This document shows positions 51,322 to 59,789 of a DNA stretch of 64,000 nucleotides, piece by piece. The DNA is from Oceanispirochaeta sp. M1 (lineage in GTDB: Bacteria > Spirochaetota > Spirochaetia > DSM-2461): contig NZ_QQPQ01000009.1 in the NCBI RefSeq assembly GCF_003346715.1, positions 120,746 through 184,745 on the forward strand. The letters are read 5' to 3'. Numbering within the stretch: the stretch's first letter is position 1; each line of letters begins with the position of its first letter. The notes beneath the pieces are model-generated. The model saw only the letters and a program-made list of their open reading frames with translations, was not told where the DNA came from and did no database searches. A program made the translations under genes and the position numbers.

Positions 51322-52071
51322 ATGAAAGTCACATTACTCTGTGAAAACCAGGTAGGACATAAAGGCGCAAGAGACTGTAAGGCGGAATGGGGGTTTTCCG
51401 CCTTTATAGAAGCTTCCGGGAAAAAAATTCTTTTTGACACTGGAGCTACAGGACTCTACTGGGATAATGCGGAAGCTCTGAAGATCCCCATAGAACAGAC
51501 AGATATGATAGCATTCTCCCATTACCACTGGGACCATACCGGCGGTCTGCCCGGACACCATTTTAAAAGTAAAAAAACAGTTCTTATGCATCCCGATGCA
51601 CTGAACAAACTGGATAAGCCGGTACGGGAATCTCTGGAGAAGGATTTCCAGCCTATGTATTCCGCAAATCCCGTAGAGATTGCCGAAGGACTCTACTTCC
51701 TGGGAGAGATTCCAAGAGTGAACCTATTTGAACGGGGAATGTATAAGGATGATCCCATAAAGGATGATACGGCTCTGGTTTACAAGAGTGATAAAGGCTG
51801 TATTGTCATCACAGGCTGCTCTCATTCGGGTATCTGTAATATATGTGAATATGCCAAGCTGGTCAGTGGTCAGAAATTAAGGGCGGTGATCGGGGGCTTT
51901 CATCTTATGAAAAACGATGGTGACGTTATAGAGAAGACTCTGGACTATTTCAAAAAGGAGGCTCCCGAACTTCTCTACCCTCTTCACTGCGTTGATTTTG
52001 AAATACAGTCACTCTTTCACAGTCAGTTCGGAACAGAAAAACTCAGCACCGGAGATACTTTAACCCTCTGA
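51322..52071 (+). CDS. MBL-fold metallo-hydrolase
   Basis: Cytoplasmic metallo-beta-lactamase-fold protein of 249 residues. Metal ligands are in FSHYHWDHTGGLPGH (H-x-H-x-D-H), VITGCSHSGICN and the C-terminal GGFHLM and LHCVDFE. The GCSHSGICN motif places it in the group often named after 7,8-dihydropterin-6-methyl-4-(beta-D-ribofuranosyl)aminobenzene-5'-phosphate synthase, but most bacterial members have no proven reaction. AAGGAG precedes the ATG. It stands alone in front of the hydrogenase operon. Confidence 0.85.
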   Translation: MKVTLLCENQVGHKGARDCKAEWGFSAFIEASGKKILFDTGATGLYWDNAEALKIPIEQTDMIAFSHYHWDHTGGLPGHHFKSKKTVLMHPDALNKLDKPVRESLEKDFQPMYSANPVEIAEGLYFLGEIPRVNLFERGMYKDDPIKDDTALVYKSDKGCIVITGCSHSGICNICEYAKLVSGQKLRAVIGGFHLMKNDGDVIEKTLDYFKKEAPELLYPLHCVDFEIQSLFHSQFGTEKLSTGDTLTL

Positions 52072-52167
52072 ATCTTAATAGCATAAAACACTGCTGATCC
52101 ATCCCCCGGAAACTCTCAAAATAAAAAAGAAGAAATTCATCCTGAAGGTATTGCCATCATTAAAACA

Positions 52168-52203
52168 TTAAGATACTTTTGTATCGATAATATTATATCG
52201 ATA
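52168..52203 (+). promoter_or_regulatory. hyd-nfn operon promoter with TATCGATA dyad
   Basis: TTAAGA (52168-52173), 17 nt, TATTAT (52191-52196). Two copies of the palindrome TATCGATA (52182-52189 and 52196-52203), 14 bp apart, flank the -10 box. The 21-bp element 52183-52203 matches the adh element at 38374-38394 in 18 of 21 positions. A shared redox or fermentation repressor is inferred. Confidence 0.55.
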
Positions 52204-52220
52204 TTTAAGGAGCGTAATAA

Positions 52221-52721
52221 ATGGCGACCGCAAGCATGACAGCTGAGAAGCTGCACAACTTCAGCAAAGTCTGTGAAATCCTGGATAAGTTCGACAGACT
52301 GCCATCGAAAATTATCCCCATACTACAGGCAGTACAGGAAGAGTACCGCTACCTCCCCGAAGAGATATTAACCTTCGTTGCAACAAGCCTCGGCATATCC
52401 CCCGCCAGAGTATTCGGAATCGCTACTTTCTACAGCCACTTCTCTCTGGAACCCAAGGGAAAATATATCATAAAAGTCTGTGACGGCACAGCCTGTCACG
52501 TCAAAGGATCATCCGGACTGATCGAAACCATCGAAAGAGAGCTGAGTCTCTCCGAGAAGGTTCGCACCACACCGGACCTTCTGTTCACACTTGAAACCGT
52601 ATCCTGTCTGGGAGCCTGCGGACTGGCCCCTGCTGTTGTTATCAATGACAAGGTCTATGGTCAGGTATCCAAGAAACAGATGAAAGAACTGATTACAGAA
52701 TACAAAGCAAAGGAGGACTGA
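52221..52721 (+). CDS. hydC: Bifurcating [FeFe]-hydrogenase, NuoE-like subunit HydC
   Basis: Small subunit of 166 residues with a thioredoxin-like [2Fe-2S] fold: C-x4-C in KVCDGTACHVKGS and C-x3-C in VSCLGACGLAPAV. In HydABC it passes electrons between the flavin subunit and the rest of the complex. The N-terminal NuoE helices are normal (ILQAVQEEYRYLPEEILTFVATSLGISPARVFGIATFYSHFSL). AAGGAG stands before the ATG. It is the first gene of the five-gene operon. Confidence 0.93.
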   Translation: MATASMTAEKLHNFSKVCEILDKFDRLPSKIIPILQAVQEEYRYLPEEILTFVATSLGISPARVFGIATFYSHFSLEPKGKYIIKVCDGTACHVKGSSGLIETIERELSLSEKVRTTPDLLFTLETVSCLGACGLAPAVVINDKVYGQVSKKQMKELITEYKAKED

Positions 52722-52722
52722 A

Positions 52723-54630
52723 ATGGAAACACTGGAAAAAATTAAAGAAAACTTTGAAAACAAGAAAGCCTGCCTTTCCCACAGTATCATCATATGTGCG
52801 GGAACAGGATGTATCGCCAACGGTGCCATGGAGGTCCATGCCGCCCTTGCACAGATAATAAAAGAGAAGAATCTGCCCCTTACATTGACCCTGAAAGAGG
52901 AACTTCCTGAAACTGATAAAGACCCCGTTCTACTAAGTAAAAGCGGATGTCAGGGATTCTGCCAGGTCGGTCCCCTGGTCACAATTGAACCCGATAAGAT
53001 TCTCTACATCAAGGTTAAGCCCGAAGATGCACGGGATATCATCGAAAAAACAATTCTTCAGGGAGAGGTCATCGACAGACTCCTTTATGAAGAACCCTCA
53101 ACAGGTAAAAGCTGCCGAAACCATCAGGAGATTCCCTTCTATACAAGACAGAGTCGAACAGTGCTGAAATCCTGTGGAAACATAGATCCCGAAGATATCG
53201 GGGACTATATCCACACTGACGGCTATAAAGCTGCCAGAGATATGATCATGAATAAGAGTTCTCAGGAAGTCTGCGATATCATGCAGGAAGCCGGACTCAG
53301 AGGCCGCGGAGGCGGTGGATTCACCACAGGAAGAAAATGGGAGCTGGCTCTCAAACAGGATTCTGATGCCAAATACATCATCTGTAATGGAGATGAAGGT
53401 GACCCCGGTGCCTTTATGGACCGTTCCGTAATGGAGGGAAATCCCCACTCTGTTCTTGAAGGTATGATCATAGCTGCCAAGGCATGCGGTGGAACTGAGG
53501 GTCAGGTTTATGTCCGTATGGAATATCCCCTTGCAGTGGAAAGAATCAACAAGGCCATCGAAGAAGCCAGAGCCATGGGCTACCTTGGGAAAGGCATATT
53601 CGGATCAGACTTTGATTTCGATATCTTTGTAATGGAGGGAGCAGGAGCCTTTGTCTGCGGTGAAGCAAGTGCCATGACTGAGAGTATCATGGGTCGCCGT
53701 GGAATGCCCCGTGTAAAACCGCCCCGTACAGCAGAGAAAGGGCTGTGGGGAAAACCAACAGTTGTAAACAACGTCGAAACACTGGCCTGTGTTCCTCTTA
53801 TCATCAATATGGGAGAAAAGGTCTATAAGACGACTGGTACCTCCGGATCTCCGGGAACCAAGACATTTGCCCTCACAGGTCATGTAGTGAATACCGGTCT
53901 GATCGAAGTGCCCTTCGGTACAACCCTGCGAGAGATTATCTTCAACATTGGTGGCGGAGTCCTCAATGCTAAAGGTGAAATAGATAATGACGATTTCAAA
54001 GCTGTACAGATTGGCGGCCCCTCCGGCGGTTGTCTGATCGAAGAGCATCTGGATATCCCCCTGGACTTTGACTCCCTTAAATCAGTCGGAGCCATGGTTG
54101 GATCAGGCGGTCTTGTTGTGATGAACAAGAGTACCTGTATGGTTCAGATTGCACGCTTCTTTATGAAGTTCACCCAGTCTGAGAGCTGTGGTAAATGTGT
54201 TCCCTGCCGGGAAGGTACCCGCCAGATTCTGGAACTTATTGATGAAGTAACCCAGGGACATGGAAGTCAGGAATCTCTGACCCTCCTGGAAGAGCTCTGT
54301 GAGACTGTTGGAGAGACTTCCCTCTGCGGACTCGGAAAATCTGCTCCCTCACCCGTTCTTTCAACACTGAAACAGTTCAGATCAGAGTGGGATGCCCATG
54401 TAAATGACAAGCACTGCCCCACAGGAAACTGTAAGGATCTTGTGAGCTACAGCATCATAGCAGACGCCTGTAAGGGCTGTACTGCCTGTGTCAGAGTCTG
54501 TCCGGTGGATGCCATTTCTGGAAATAGAAAAGAGGCCCATATTATCGATGAAAACAAGTGCATTCGCTGCGGTGCCTGTGTTGAAACCTGCCGTTTCGAA
54601 GCCATCACTGTGGGAGGAAATAATGAATAA
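52723..54630 (+). CDS. hydB: Bifurcating [FeFe]-hydrogenase, NuoF-like flavin subunit HydB
   Basis: NADH-binding FMN subunit of 635 residues. Order: N-terminal thioredoxin-like [2Fe-2S] domain (ICAGTGCIANGAM; SKSGCQGFCQVGP), the NuoF core with LRGRGGGGFTTGRKWELAL and CNGDEGDPGAFMDRSVMEGNPHSVLEGM, an SLBB-like part, the [4Fe-4S] site SCGKCVPCREGTRQ, and a C-terminal two-cluster ferredoxin (CKGCTACVRVCPVDAIS; CIRCGACVETCRFEAI). This architecture is that of electron-bifurcating hydrogenases, where H2, NAD+ and ferredoxin are coupled. AAAGGAGG precedes the ATG. It overlaps hydA by 8 bp. Confidence 0.93.
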   Translation: METLEKIKENFENKKACLSHSIIICAGTGCIANGAMEVHAALAQIIKEKNLPLTLTLKEELPETDKDPVLLSKSGCQGFCQVGPLVTIEPDKILYIKVKPEDARDIIEKTILQGEVIDRLLYEEPSTGKSCRNHQEIPFYTRQSRTVLKSCGNIDPEDIGDYIHTDGYKAARDMIMNKSSQEVCDIMQEAGLRGRGGGGFTTGRKWELALKQDSDAKYIICNGDEGDPGAFMDRSVMEGNPHSVLEGMIIAAKACGGTEGQVYVRMEYPLAVERINKAIEEARAMGYLGKGIFGSDFDFDIFVMEGAGAFVCGEASAMTESIMGRRGMPRVKPPRTAEKGLWGKPTVVNNVETLACVPLIINMGEKVYKTTGTSGSPGTKTFALTGHVVNTGLIEVPFGTTLREIIFNIGGGVLNAKGEIDNDDFKAVQIGGPSGGCLIEEHLDIPLDFDSLKSVGAMVGSGGLVVMNKSTCMVQIARFFMKFTQSESCGKCVPCREGTRQILELIDEVTQGHGSQESLTLLEELCETVGETSLCGLGKSAPSPVLSTLKQFRSEWDAHVNDKHCPTGNCKDLVSYSIIADACKGCTACVRVCPVDAISGNRKEAHIIDENKCIRCGACVETCRFEAITVGGNNE

Positions 54631-56653
54631 TCAAGCAAAAATTACGGTAAACGGAAAAGTTGTCCCCATTGAGGGTGAGAAAAATCTTCTGTCACTGATT
54701 AGAAAATCCGGCGTGGAGATGCCTACCTTCTGCTACCATTCAGAACTGAGTGTCTACGGTGCCTGTCGTCTCTGTATCGTCGATATAGAAGGCCGTGGAA
54801 TTGATACAAGCTGCTCCACTCCCCCCAGGGACGGAATGGTCATCAAGACCCACACACCAAAACTCAGAAAGATGAGAAAAACTCTGATCGAACTTTTACT
54901 GGCCAACCATGATACAAACTGTACCAGCTGTGATAAATCCAGTGCCTGTAAACTTAAAGAGCTGGCTTCGGACCTGGGAGTAAAAGAGATTCCCTACAAA
55001 AGGACCAGAGAACACAGGGAGCCCGACCTTCTCTCACCCAGCCTTCTCCGCTACCCCGATAAATGTGTACTCTGCGGTGACTGTGTCCGCTACTGTAATG
55101 AAATACAGGGTGTAGGAGCCATTGACTTTGCCTACCGCGGCGAAGATGTAGTCGTAACACCGGCCTTCAATAAGAGCCTGGCTCATGTGGACTGCATAAA
55201 CTGCGGTCAGTGTGCGGCAGTATGTCCTACAGGAGCAATTGTAGTAAAAAGTGAGATTACCGAAGTTTGGGATGCTCTGGCTGATGACAGGAAAACTGTT
55301 ATCGCCCAGATAGCACCTGCTGTCCGTGCATCCCTGGGGGAGATGTTCGATATGCCGCCATCCGCAGTTACCCTTGGTAAAATTATGAGCGCCCTCAAAT
55401 ATCTGGGTTTCAAGGAAGTCTATGACACATCCTTCGGTGCCGACCTGACAGTCATGGAAGAGACCAACGAGTATCTGGAAAGAAGACGCTCCGGTGACAG
55501 AAAGACCATGTTTACATCCTGCTGTCCCGCATGGGTTAAATACGCAGAGCAGTTCCATCCCGAACTCCTGCCCCAGATCTCCAGCTGTATGTCACCCCAG
55601 GGAATGGTGGGATCACTCTCCAAGAAGCTGATGGCCCAGACAGAGGAGAAAGCCGAGAAAGATATTATCATGGTGTCCATCATGCCCTGTACTGCCAAGA
55701 AGTTTGAAAAGGAAAGACCCGAGCTCAGCCGTGACGGCGTACCCCTGATTGACTACGTTCTTACAACCCAGGAACTGGGTAAAATGATCAAGGAAGCAGG
55801 CATAGTATTCAAGGACATTGCCCCCGCAGCAGCAGACCTTCCCTTCGGACTCTACTCCGAAGCAGGACTGGGATTCGGTGCCAGCCAGGGAGTATCCGAA
55901 GCAGTGGCACGCTATGCCGCCAGAAGCCTTAACAACAAGGATCTCATCAGCTTCGAACCCGTAGAAAATGAAACTTATTCAGAATGGAAGGAAGTCATTA
56001 TCAACGACGATAATGTACAGCTTAAGATGGCCATTGCCGCAGGACTGAAGAACACCGAGAAGCTGATTGAAAAAATCAATTCCGGAGAAGTGAGCTATGA
56101 TATTGTTGAAGTCATGGCCTGCCCCGGCGGATGTGTTGACGGTGCTGGACAGCCCGTATCCTACGAAGAAGGAACCACAGCAAGAAGGAAAGAAGCACTC
56201 AAGAACGCCGGTAAGATCACACCAGTTCACAGTCCTGAAGAAAACCCCTACATCCAGAGGATCTATGAAAAGATGCTGGGTGGTAAACCGGGAAGTCATG
56301 AGGCTCATGAACTGGTTCACACCGGATATCAGAGCCGAAAGAGAATCGAGAACCACACGATGGAACTTGCAAGCAGCAGCGAGGAGGCAGCCGTTGAAAT
56401 CAACGTGTGTGTCGGAACAAGCTGTTTTCTCAGAGGCTCACAGGATATCCTCTCGGGCATGACAGATAAGATTGAGCAGGAAGGCTGGAAAAACAGAATT
56501 GACCTGAAGGCAACATTCTGCTCAGAGAACTGCTCTCATGGACCCACTGTAACAGTGGGAGATAGAACAATGAATAAATCAACTCTGGATTCTGTTGTGG
56601 AAGAAGTTGAAGCACAATTGGGTATCCGTGAGAAGGAAGGTGTAAAAGTATGA
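54623..56653 (+). CDS. hydA: Bifurcating [FeFe]-hydrogenase catalytic subunit HydA
   Basis: Catalytic subunit of 676 residues. N-terminus: plant-type [2Fe-2S] (FCYHSELSVYGACRLC), a His-ligated cluster (ANHDTNCTSCDKSSACKL) and two [4Fe-4S] (CVLCGDCVRYC, CINCGQCAAVC). H-cluster motifs: TSCCPAW near residue 298, MPCTAKKFE near 353, and EVMACPGGCVDGAGQP near 497. The last 90 residues add a thioredoxin-like [2Fe-2S] domain (VCVGTSCFLRGS; CSENCSHG). Two details differ from the usual form: SCMSPQ where SCKSPQ is common, and GAGQP for GGGQP. ATG 54623 has GGGAGG; the longer frame from 54488 overlaps hydB and is not used. Confidence 0.95.
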   Translation: MNNQAKITVNGKVVPIEGEKNLLSLIRKSGVEMPTFCYHSELSVYGACRLCIVDIEGRGIDTSCSTPPRDGMVIKTHTPKLRKMRKTLIELLLANHDTNCTSCDKSSACKLKELASDLGVKEIPYKRTREHREPDLLSPSLLRYPDKCVLCGDCVRYCNEIQGVGAIDFAYRGEDVVVTPAFNKSLAHVDCINCGQCAAVCPTGAIVVKSEITEVWDALADDRKTVIAQIAPAVRASLGEMFDMPPSAVTLGKIMSALKYLGFKEVYDTSFGADLTVMEETNEYLERRRSGDRKTMFTSCCPAWVKYAEQFHPELLPQISSCMSPQGMVGSLSKKLMAQTEEKAEKDIIMVSIMPCTAKKFEKERPELSRDGVPLIDYVLTTQELGKMIKEAGIVFKDIAPAAADLPFGLYSEAGLGFGASQGVSEAVARYAARSLNNKDLISFEPVENETYSEWKEVIINDDNVQLKMAIAAGLKNTEKLIEKINSGEVSYDIVEVMACPGGCVDGAGQPVSYEEGTTARRKEALKNAGKITPVHSPEENPYIQRIYEKMLGGKPGSHEAHELVHTGYQSRKRIENHTMELASSSEEAAVEINVCVGTSCFLRGSQDILSGMTDKIEQEGWKNRIDLKATFCSENCSHGPTVTVGDRTMNKSTLDSVVEEVEAQLGIREKEGVKV

Positions 56654-57510
56654 GTAAGATATTAAAGAAAAAACAGCTTTCAGCAGATGTATTTCTGATG
56701 GAACTTGAAGCACCCCATATTGCCGAATCCAGAAAAGCAGGACAGTTTGTAATCCTCATGCTGGACGATGAATACGGAGAGAGGATACCCCTCACCATTG
56801 CAGACGGTAATGCGGAGAAAGGGAGCATTACAATAATTTTCCAGGCTGTGGGAGGGACAACCCTTCAGCTGAGCAGCATGGAAGAGGGTGATACCATATC
56901 CCATGTACTGGGTCCCCTGGGAACTCCCACCCACATTGTAAAACAGACCGCCCCTGTCATCTGTGTGGGAGGCGGAATCGGAGTCGCTCCCCTGCATCCC
57001 ATAGTTCAGGCCAACAAAGCCGCAGGTAATAAAGTTATCACGATTATGGGCGCCAGAAACAAGGATCTTCTGATCCTCGAAGATGAGATGGCCGCTCTAT
57101 CGGACGAACTGATTGTCTGTACCGATGACGGCAGCAAGGGTCGCAAGGCCCTTGTCACAGAACCCCTTAAAGAACTCTGTGAGATGCCTGAAAAACCTGC
57201 TGAATGTGTTGCTATCGGTCCTCCCATTATGATGAAGTTCTGTGCCGAAACGACACGGCCCTATGAAGTACATACAATGGTATCCCTCAACACTATCATG
57301 GTGGATGGCACCGGTATGTGCGGCGGCTGTCGTGTAACAGTGGGGAATGAAACAAAGTTTGTCTGTGTAGACGGTCCCGAATTTGACGGCCATCTTGTGG
57401 ACTTCAACTCCATGATGAACCGCATGTCCTCCTATAAGGAACATGAAACAGAACACAAATGCCGCATGACAGAAAAAGCAAAAGAGCTGACAGCACAGGA
57501 GGTTCACTGA
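56650..57510 (+). CDS. nfnA: NfnA, ferredoxin:NADP+ oxidoreductase FAD subunit
   Basis: Subunit of 286 residues of the NADH-dependent reduced ferredoxin:NADP+ oxidoreductase. It has a flavodoxin-reductase fold: FAD region ESRKAGQFVILMLDDEYGERIPLTIAD, NAD region VICVGGGIGVAPLHPIVQANKAAGNKV, and a C-terminal [2Fe-2S] cysteine set (MVDGTGMCGGCRVTVGNETKFVCVDGPEFDGHLVDF). The same fold occurs in dihydroorotate dehydrogenase electron-transfer and sulfide dehydrogenase subunits, but pairing with nfnB settles the call. ATGA overlap with hydA shows co-translation. Confidence 0.92.
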   Translation: MSKILKKKQLSADVFLMELEAPHIAESRKAGQFVILMLDDEYGERIPLTIADGNAEKGSITIIFQAVGGTTLQLSSMEEGDTISHVLGPLGTPTHIVKQTAPVICVGGGIGVAPLHPIVQANKAAGNKVITIMGARNKDLLILEDEMAALSDELIVCTDDGSKGRKALVTEPLKELCEMPEKPAECVAIGPPIMMKFCAETTRPYEVHTMVSLNTIMVDGTGMCGGCRVTVGNETKFVCVDGPEFDGHLVDFNSMMNRMSSYKEHETEHKCRMTEKAKELTAQEVH

Positions 57511-59006
57511 TGACAGGATTTAAAGCGCCTCAGACTCTGGATATGGAAGCCCTCGCAATCAGAGAGAACCTTAACCTTCCCCTGGGTCTGGCCCAGATAA
57601 AGAAAAAAGACCGTGCAGCCATCCCTCAACAGGAAATGCCCTCCCAGGAAGCTGGAATTCGTTCTGCCAATATGGAGGAAGTCGCCCTGGGTTACAGTGA
57701 GAACCAGGTGATTGTAGAAGCCAGCCGCTGTCTTGAATGCAACAATGCCCCCTGCATCAAAGGCTGCCCCGTCAGCATCGATATTCCCGCATTTGTGGGA
57801 GCCGCAGCAAAGGGTGAGTTTGATGAAGCATTGGAAATAATCAAGGACAGCAGCATGCTCCCAGCCATCTGCGGACGTGTCTGCCCCCAGGAGAAACAGT
57901 GTATGGAACTCTGTACTCTCGGTAAGATCAGAAAAGACCCCATGCAGTCTGTTGCCATCGGAAGAATTGAACGCTTTCTGGCAGACAGAGGAGCAGAAAA
58001 AGAACAGCCCCCCGTAGAGAAAGCACCCGCCACCGGGAAAAAAGTAGCAATAGTCGGAAGCGGACCCTCCGGACTGACCACAGCTGCGGACCTGGCAAAA
58101 CTGGGACATGAAGTAACCGTATTTGAAGCCTTCCATAAGGCCGGAGGTGTAACGGTTTACGGCATTCCCGAGTTCCGTCTGCCTAAGGCAATTGTTCAGA
58201 AAGAAGTGGACAGCCTTGAAGCCATGGGTGTTAACTTTGTTTACGACTACCTTATTGGAAGAACCAGAACCATCAAAGAACTGATGGAAAAAGACGGATA
58301 TAATTCAGTATATGTAGCAAACGGAGCAGGACTGCCCAAGTTTATGAACATCAAAGGTGAAAGCCTGGTAGGTGTATTCTCGGCCAACGAGTTTCTCACA
58401 AGGGCCAACCTTATGAAGGGCTATGACAGAGAAAAGGCCCAAACCCCCATCTATAAGTCAAAAAAAGTTGCCGTCTTCGGAGGAGGTAATGTTGCCATGG
58501 ATGCAGCAAGAACTGCCTTGAGAATGGGCGCCGAAGAAGTGCATATCGTTTATCGTAGAACTGAAGCTGAAATGCCGGCCCGTGTTGAAGAAGTTCATCA
58601 TGCCATGGAAGAAGGTATCATCTTTGACCTTCTCACCAACCCTGTAGCCATTGTGGGTAATGACAAGGGCAGAGTCACCGGAATCGAGTGTCTGAAATAC
58701 AAACTGGGGGATGCCGATGAATCTGGAAGAAGGCGGCCGGTAGCCATTGAGGGCAGTGAGTTCTTTATGGAAATTGATACCTGTATCACCGCTCTGGGTA
58801 ACAGCTCCAACCCTCTTGTAACAGGAACCACTCCCGAGCTGAATACCAATAAATGGGGAAACATTACGGTCAGTGAAGACGGAATGACCTCAATGCCCGG
58901 TGTTTTTGCGGGAGGAGATATCGTACAGGGAGCCGCCACGGTTATCCTGGCCATGGGTGACGGACGAACCGCCGCCCGGGGTATTCACGAATATCTGAAA
59001 AAATAG
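57510..59006 (+). CDS. nfnB: NfnB, ferredoxin:NADP+ oxidoreductase large subunit (GltA-like)
   Basis: Subunit of 498 residues resembling the small chain of glutamate synthase. N-terminal cysteine clusters (CLECNNAPCIKGCPVSIDIPAF; CGRVCPQEKQCMELC) hold [4Fe-4S] centres; then an FAD fold (KVAIVGSGPSGLTTAADLAKLGHEVTVFEA), an NADP fold (KVAVFGGGNVAMDAARTALRMGAEEVHIVYRR) and a C-terminal GVFAGGDIVQGAATVILAMGDGRTAA. NfnAB bifurcates electrons between NADPH, NAD+ and ferredoxin. ATG 57510 overlaps the nfnA stop as TGATG, with GGAGG upstream. Being co-transcribed with hydABC ties H2 metabolism directly to NADPH supply. Confidence 0.93.
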   Translation: MTGFKAPQTLDMEALAIRENLNLPLGLAQIKKKDRAAIPQQEMPSQEAGIRSANMEEVALGYSENQVIVEASRCLECNNAPCIKGCPVSIDIPAFVGAAAKGEFDEALEIIKDSSMLPAICGRVCPQEKQCMELCTLGKIRKDPMQSVAIGRIERFLADRGAEKEQPPVEKAPATGKKVAIVGSGPSGLTTAADLAKLGHEVTVFEAFHKAGGVTVYGIPEFRLPKAIVQKEVDSLEAMGVNFVYDYLIGRTRTIKELMEKDGYNSVYVANGAGLPKFMNIKGESLVGVFSANEFLTRANLMKGYDREKAQTPIYKSKKVAVFGGGNVAMDAARTALRMGAEEVHIVYRRTEAEMPARVEEVHHAMEEGIIFDLLTNPVAIVGNDKGRVTGIECLKYKLGDADESGRRRPVAIEGSEFFMEIDTCITALGNSSNPLVTGTTPELNTNKWGNITVSEDGMTSMPGVFAGGDIVQGAATVILAMGDGRTAARGIHEYLKK

Positions 59007-59050
59007 TATCCCGGGATTTTCCCGAACATAAATAGAGTAATTTGACATTC

Positions 59051-59084
59051 AGCCGGATCTTCTTTTAGTGGGTCCGGCTTTTTT
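59051..59084 (+). terminator. Rho-independent terminator of the hyd-nfn operon
   Basis: AGCCGGA and TCCGGCT form a perfect 7-bp stem with a loop of about 14 nt, followed by a T run (59079-59084). Confidence 0.88.
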
Positions 59085-59100
59085 ATGCAAACTAGAATCC

Positions 59101-59583
59101 TCAGGATGAAGTAAAGGTTTCCAGAAGAGCCTCATAGATCTCGTACAGCGCAGGGCTGCCGGGACTCCGGATATTTCCTTCGGCAAGCACATCACTCCGC
59201 TCTTTCTGGAACCAGCGATAAAGCCTGGGTGCCCCCTCTTCGGCCGAACCTGCAGCACTGGCAATCTTGAACAGAGCCTGGATTTCCTGGTAGTCCACAA
59301 AGAGCCTAGCCGTACCTATGCAGATATTGAAAAACTTGCTCCGATCTGTCTGTTCGATATATACAGGAGGCTGTACTTCCGGAACTTTCGCGGACTGGAC
59401 TGGTTCAGCTTCACTGCCCGCCTCTTCCTCTGTTTTCTGCTCTCTTGCCTCTTCCCGTTTCAGCCGCACCTTGCGGTTGTAATCAAGAACTTCTGCCTGC
59501 TTAAGGATAAACTTCAGCTCTTCATCTTTCAGCTCTGTAAAAAGATCATTGATACTGCTTATTAACTTCTCTCGCTCATTCAT
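59101..59583 (-). CDS. Hypothetical protein with charged linker
   Basis: Cytoplasmic protein of 160 residues, not recognised. Residues 1-45 are helical and charged (SSINDLFTELKDEELKFILKQAEVLDYNRKVRLKREEAREQK), residues 50-75 are a Glu/Pro/Val-rich linker, and residues 80-150 form a compact helical region (FFNICIGTARLFVDYQEIQALFKIASAAGS; LYRWFQKERSDVLAEGN). No membrane segments. It has no Shine-Dalgarno sequence, and a perfect TATAAT lies 7 nt before the ATG. Confidence 0.65.
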   Translation of the reverse strand: MNEREKLISSINDLFTELKDEELKFILKQAEVLDYNRKVRLKREEAREQKTEEEAGSEAEPVQSAKVPEVQPPVYIEQTDRSKFFNICIGTARLFVDYQEIQALFKIASAAGSAEEGAPRLYRWFQKERSDVLAEGNIRSPGSPALYEIYEALLETFTSS

Positions 59584-59590
59584 AAAGTAA

Positions 59591-59596
59591 ATTATA
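59591..59596 (-). promoter_or_regulatory. -10 box placed for a near-leaderless mRNA
   Basis: Minus-strand TATAAT (59596-59591) ends 7 nt before the ATG at 59583. No good -35 hexamer is visible at 16-18 nt, so confidence is limited. Confidence 0.4.
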
Positions 59597-59789
59597 ATGC
59601 ATGAACAGGATTAAATGACATAGGATATTATTATGCTGCTCATATCATCCACGCTTATCCAGCAATTGATTTTTATCATTCACCAGAATCCGGAGGATGG
59701 TTTGACTCCTGTCCCAGAGATTTGTTTACTGGCATAAAAATTCATCCCTGATTGACTTGTTATCCTTCTTTCTATAAGTTCTATTCTCT

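Noticed and set aside
52182..52203. Rex operator before hydC
   Set aside because: The TATCGATA pair lacks the TTGT...ACAA ends of known Rex sites, so only a generic shared operator is claimed.
54488..54622. Long N-terminal extension of HydA
   Set aside because: It reads through the ferredoxin end of hydB in another frame; ATG 54623 with GGGAGG matches the family.
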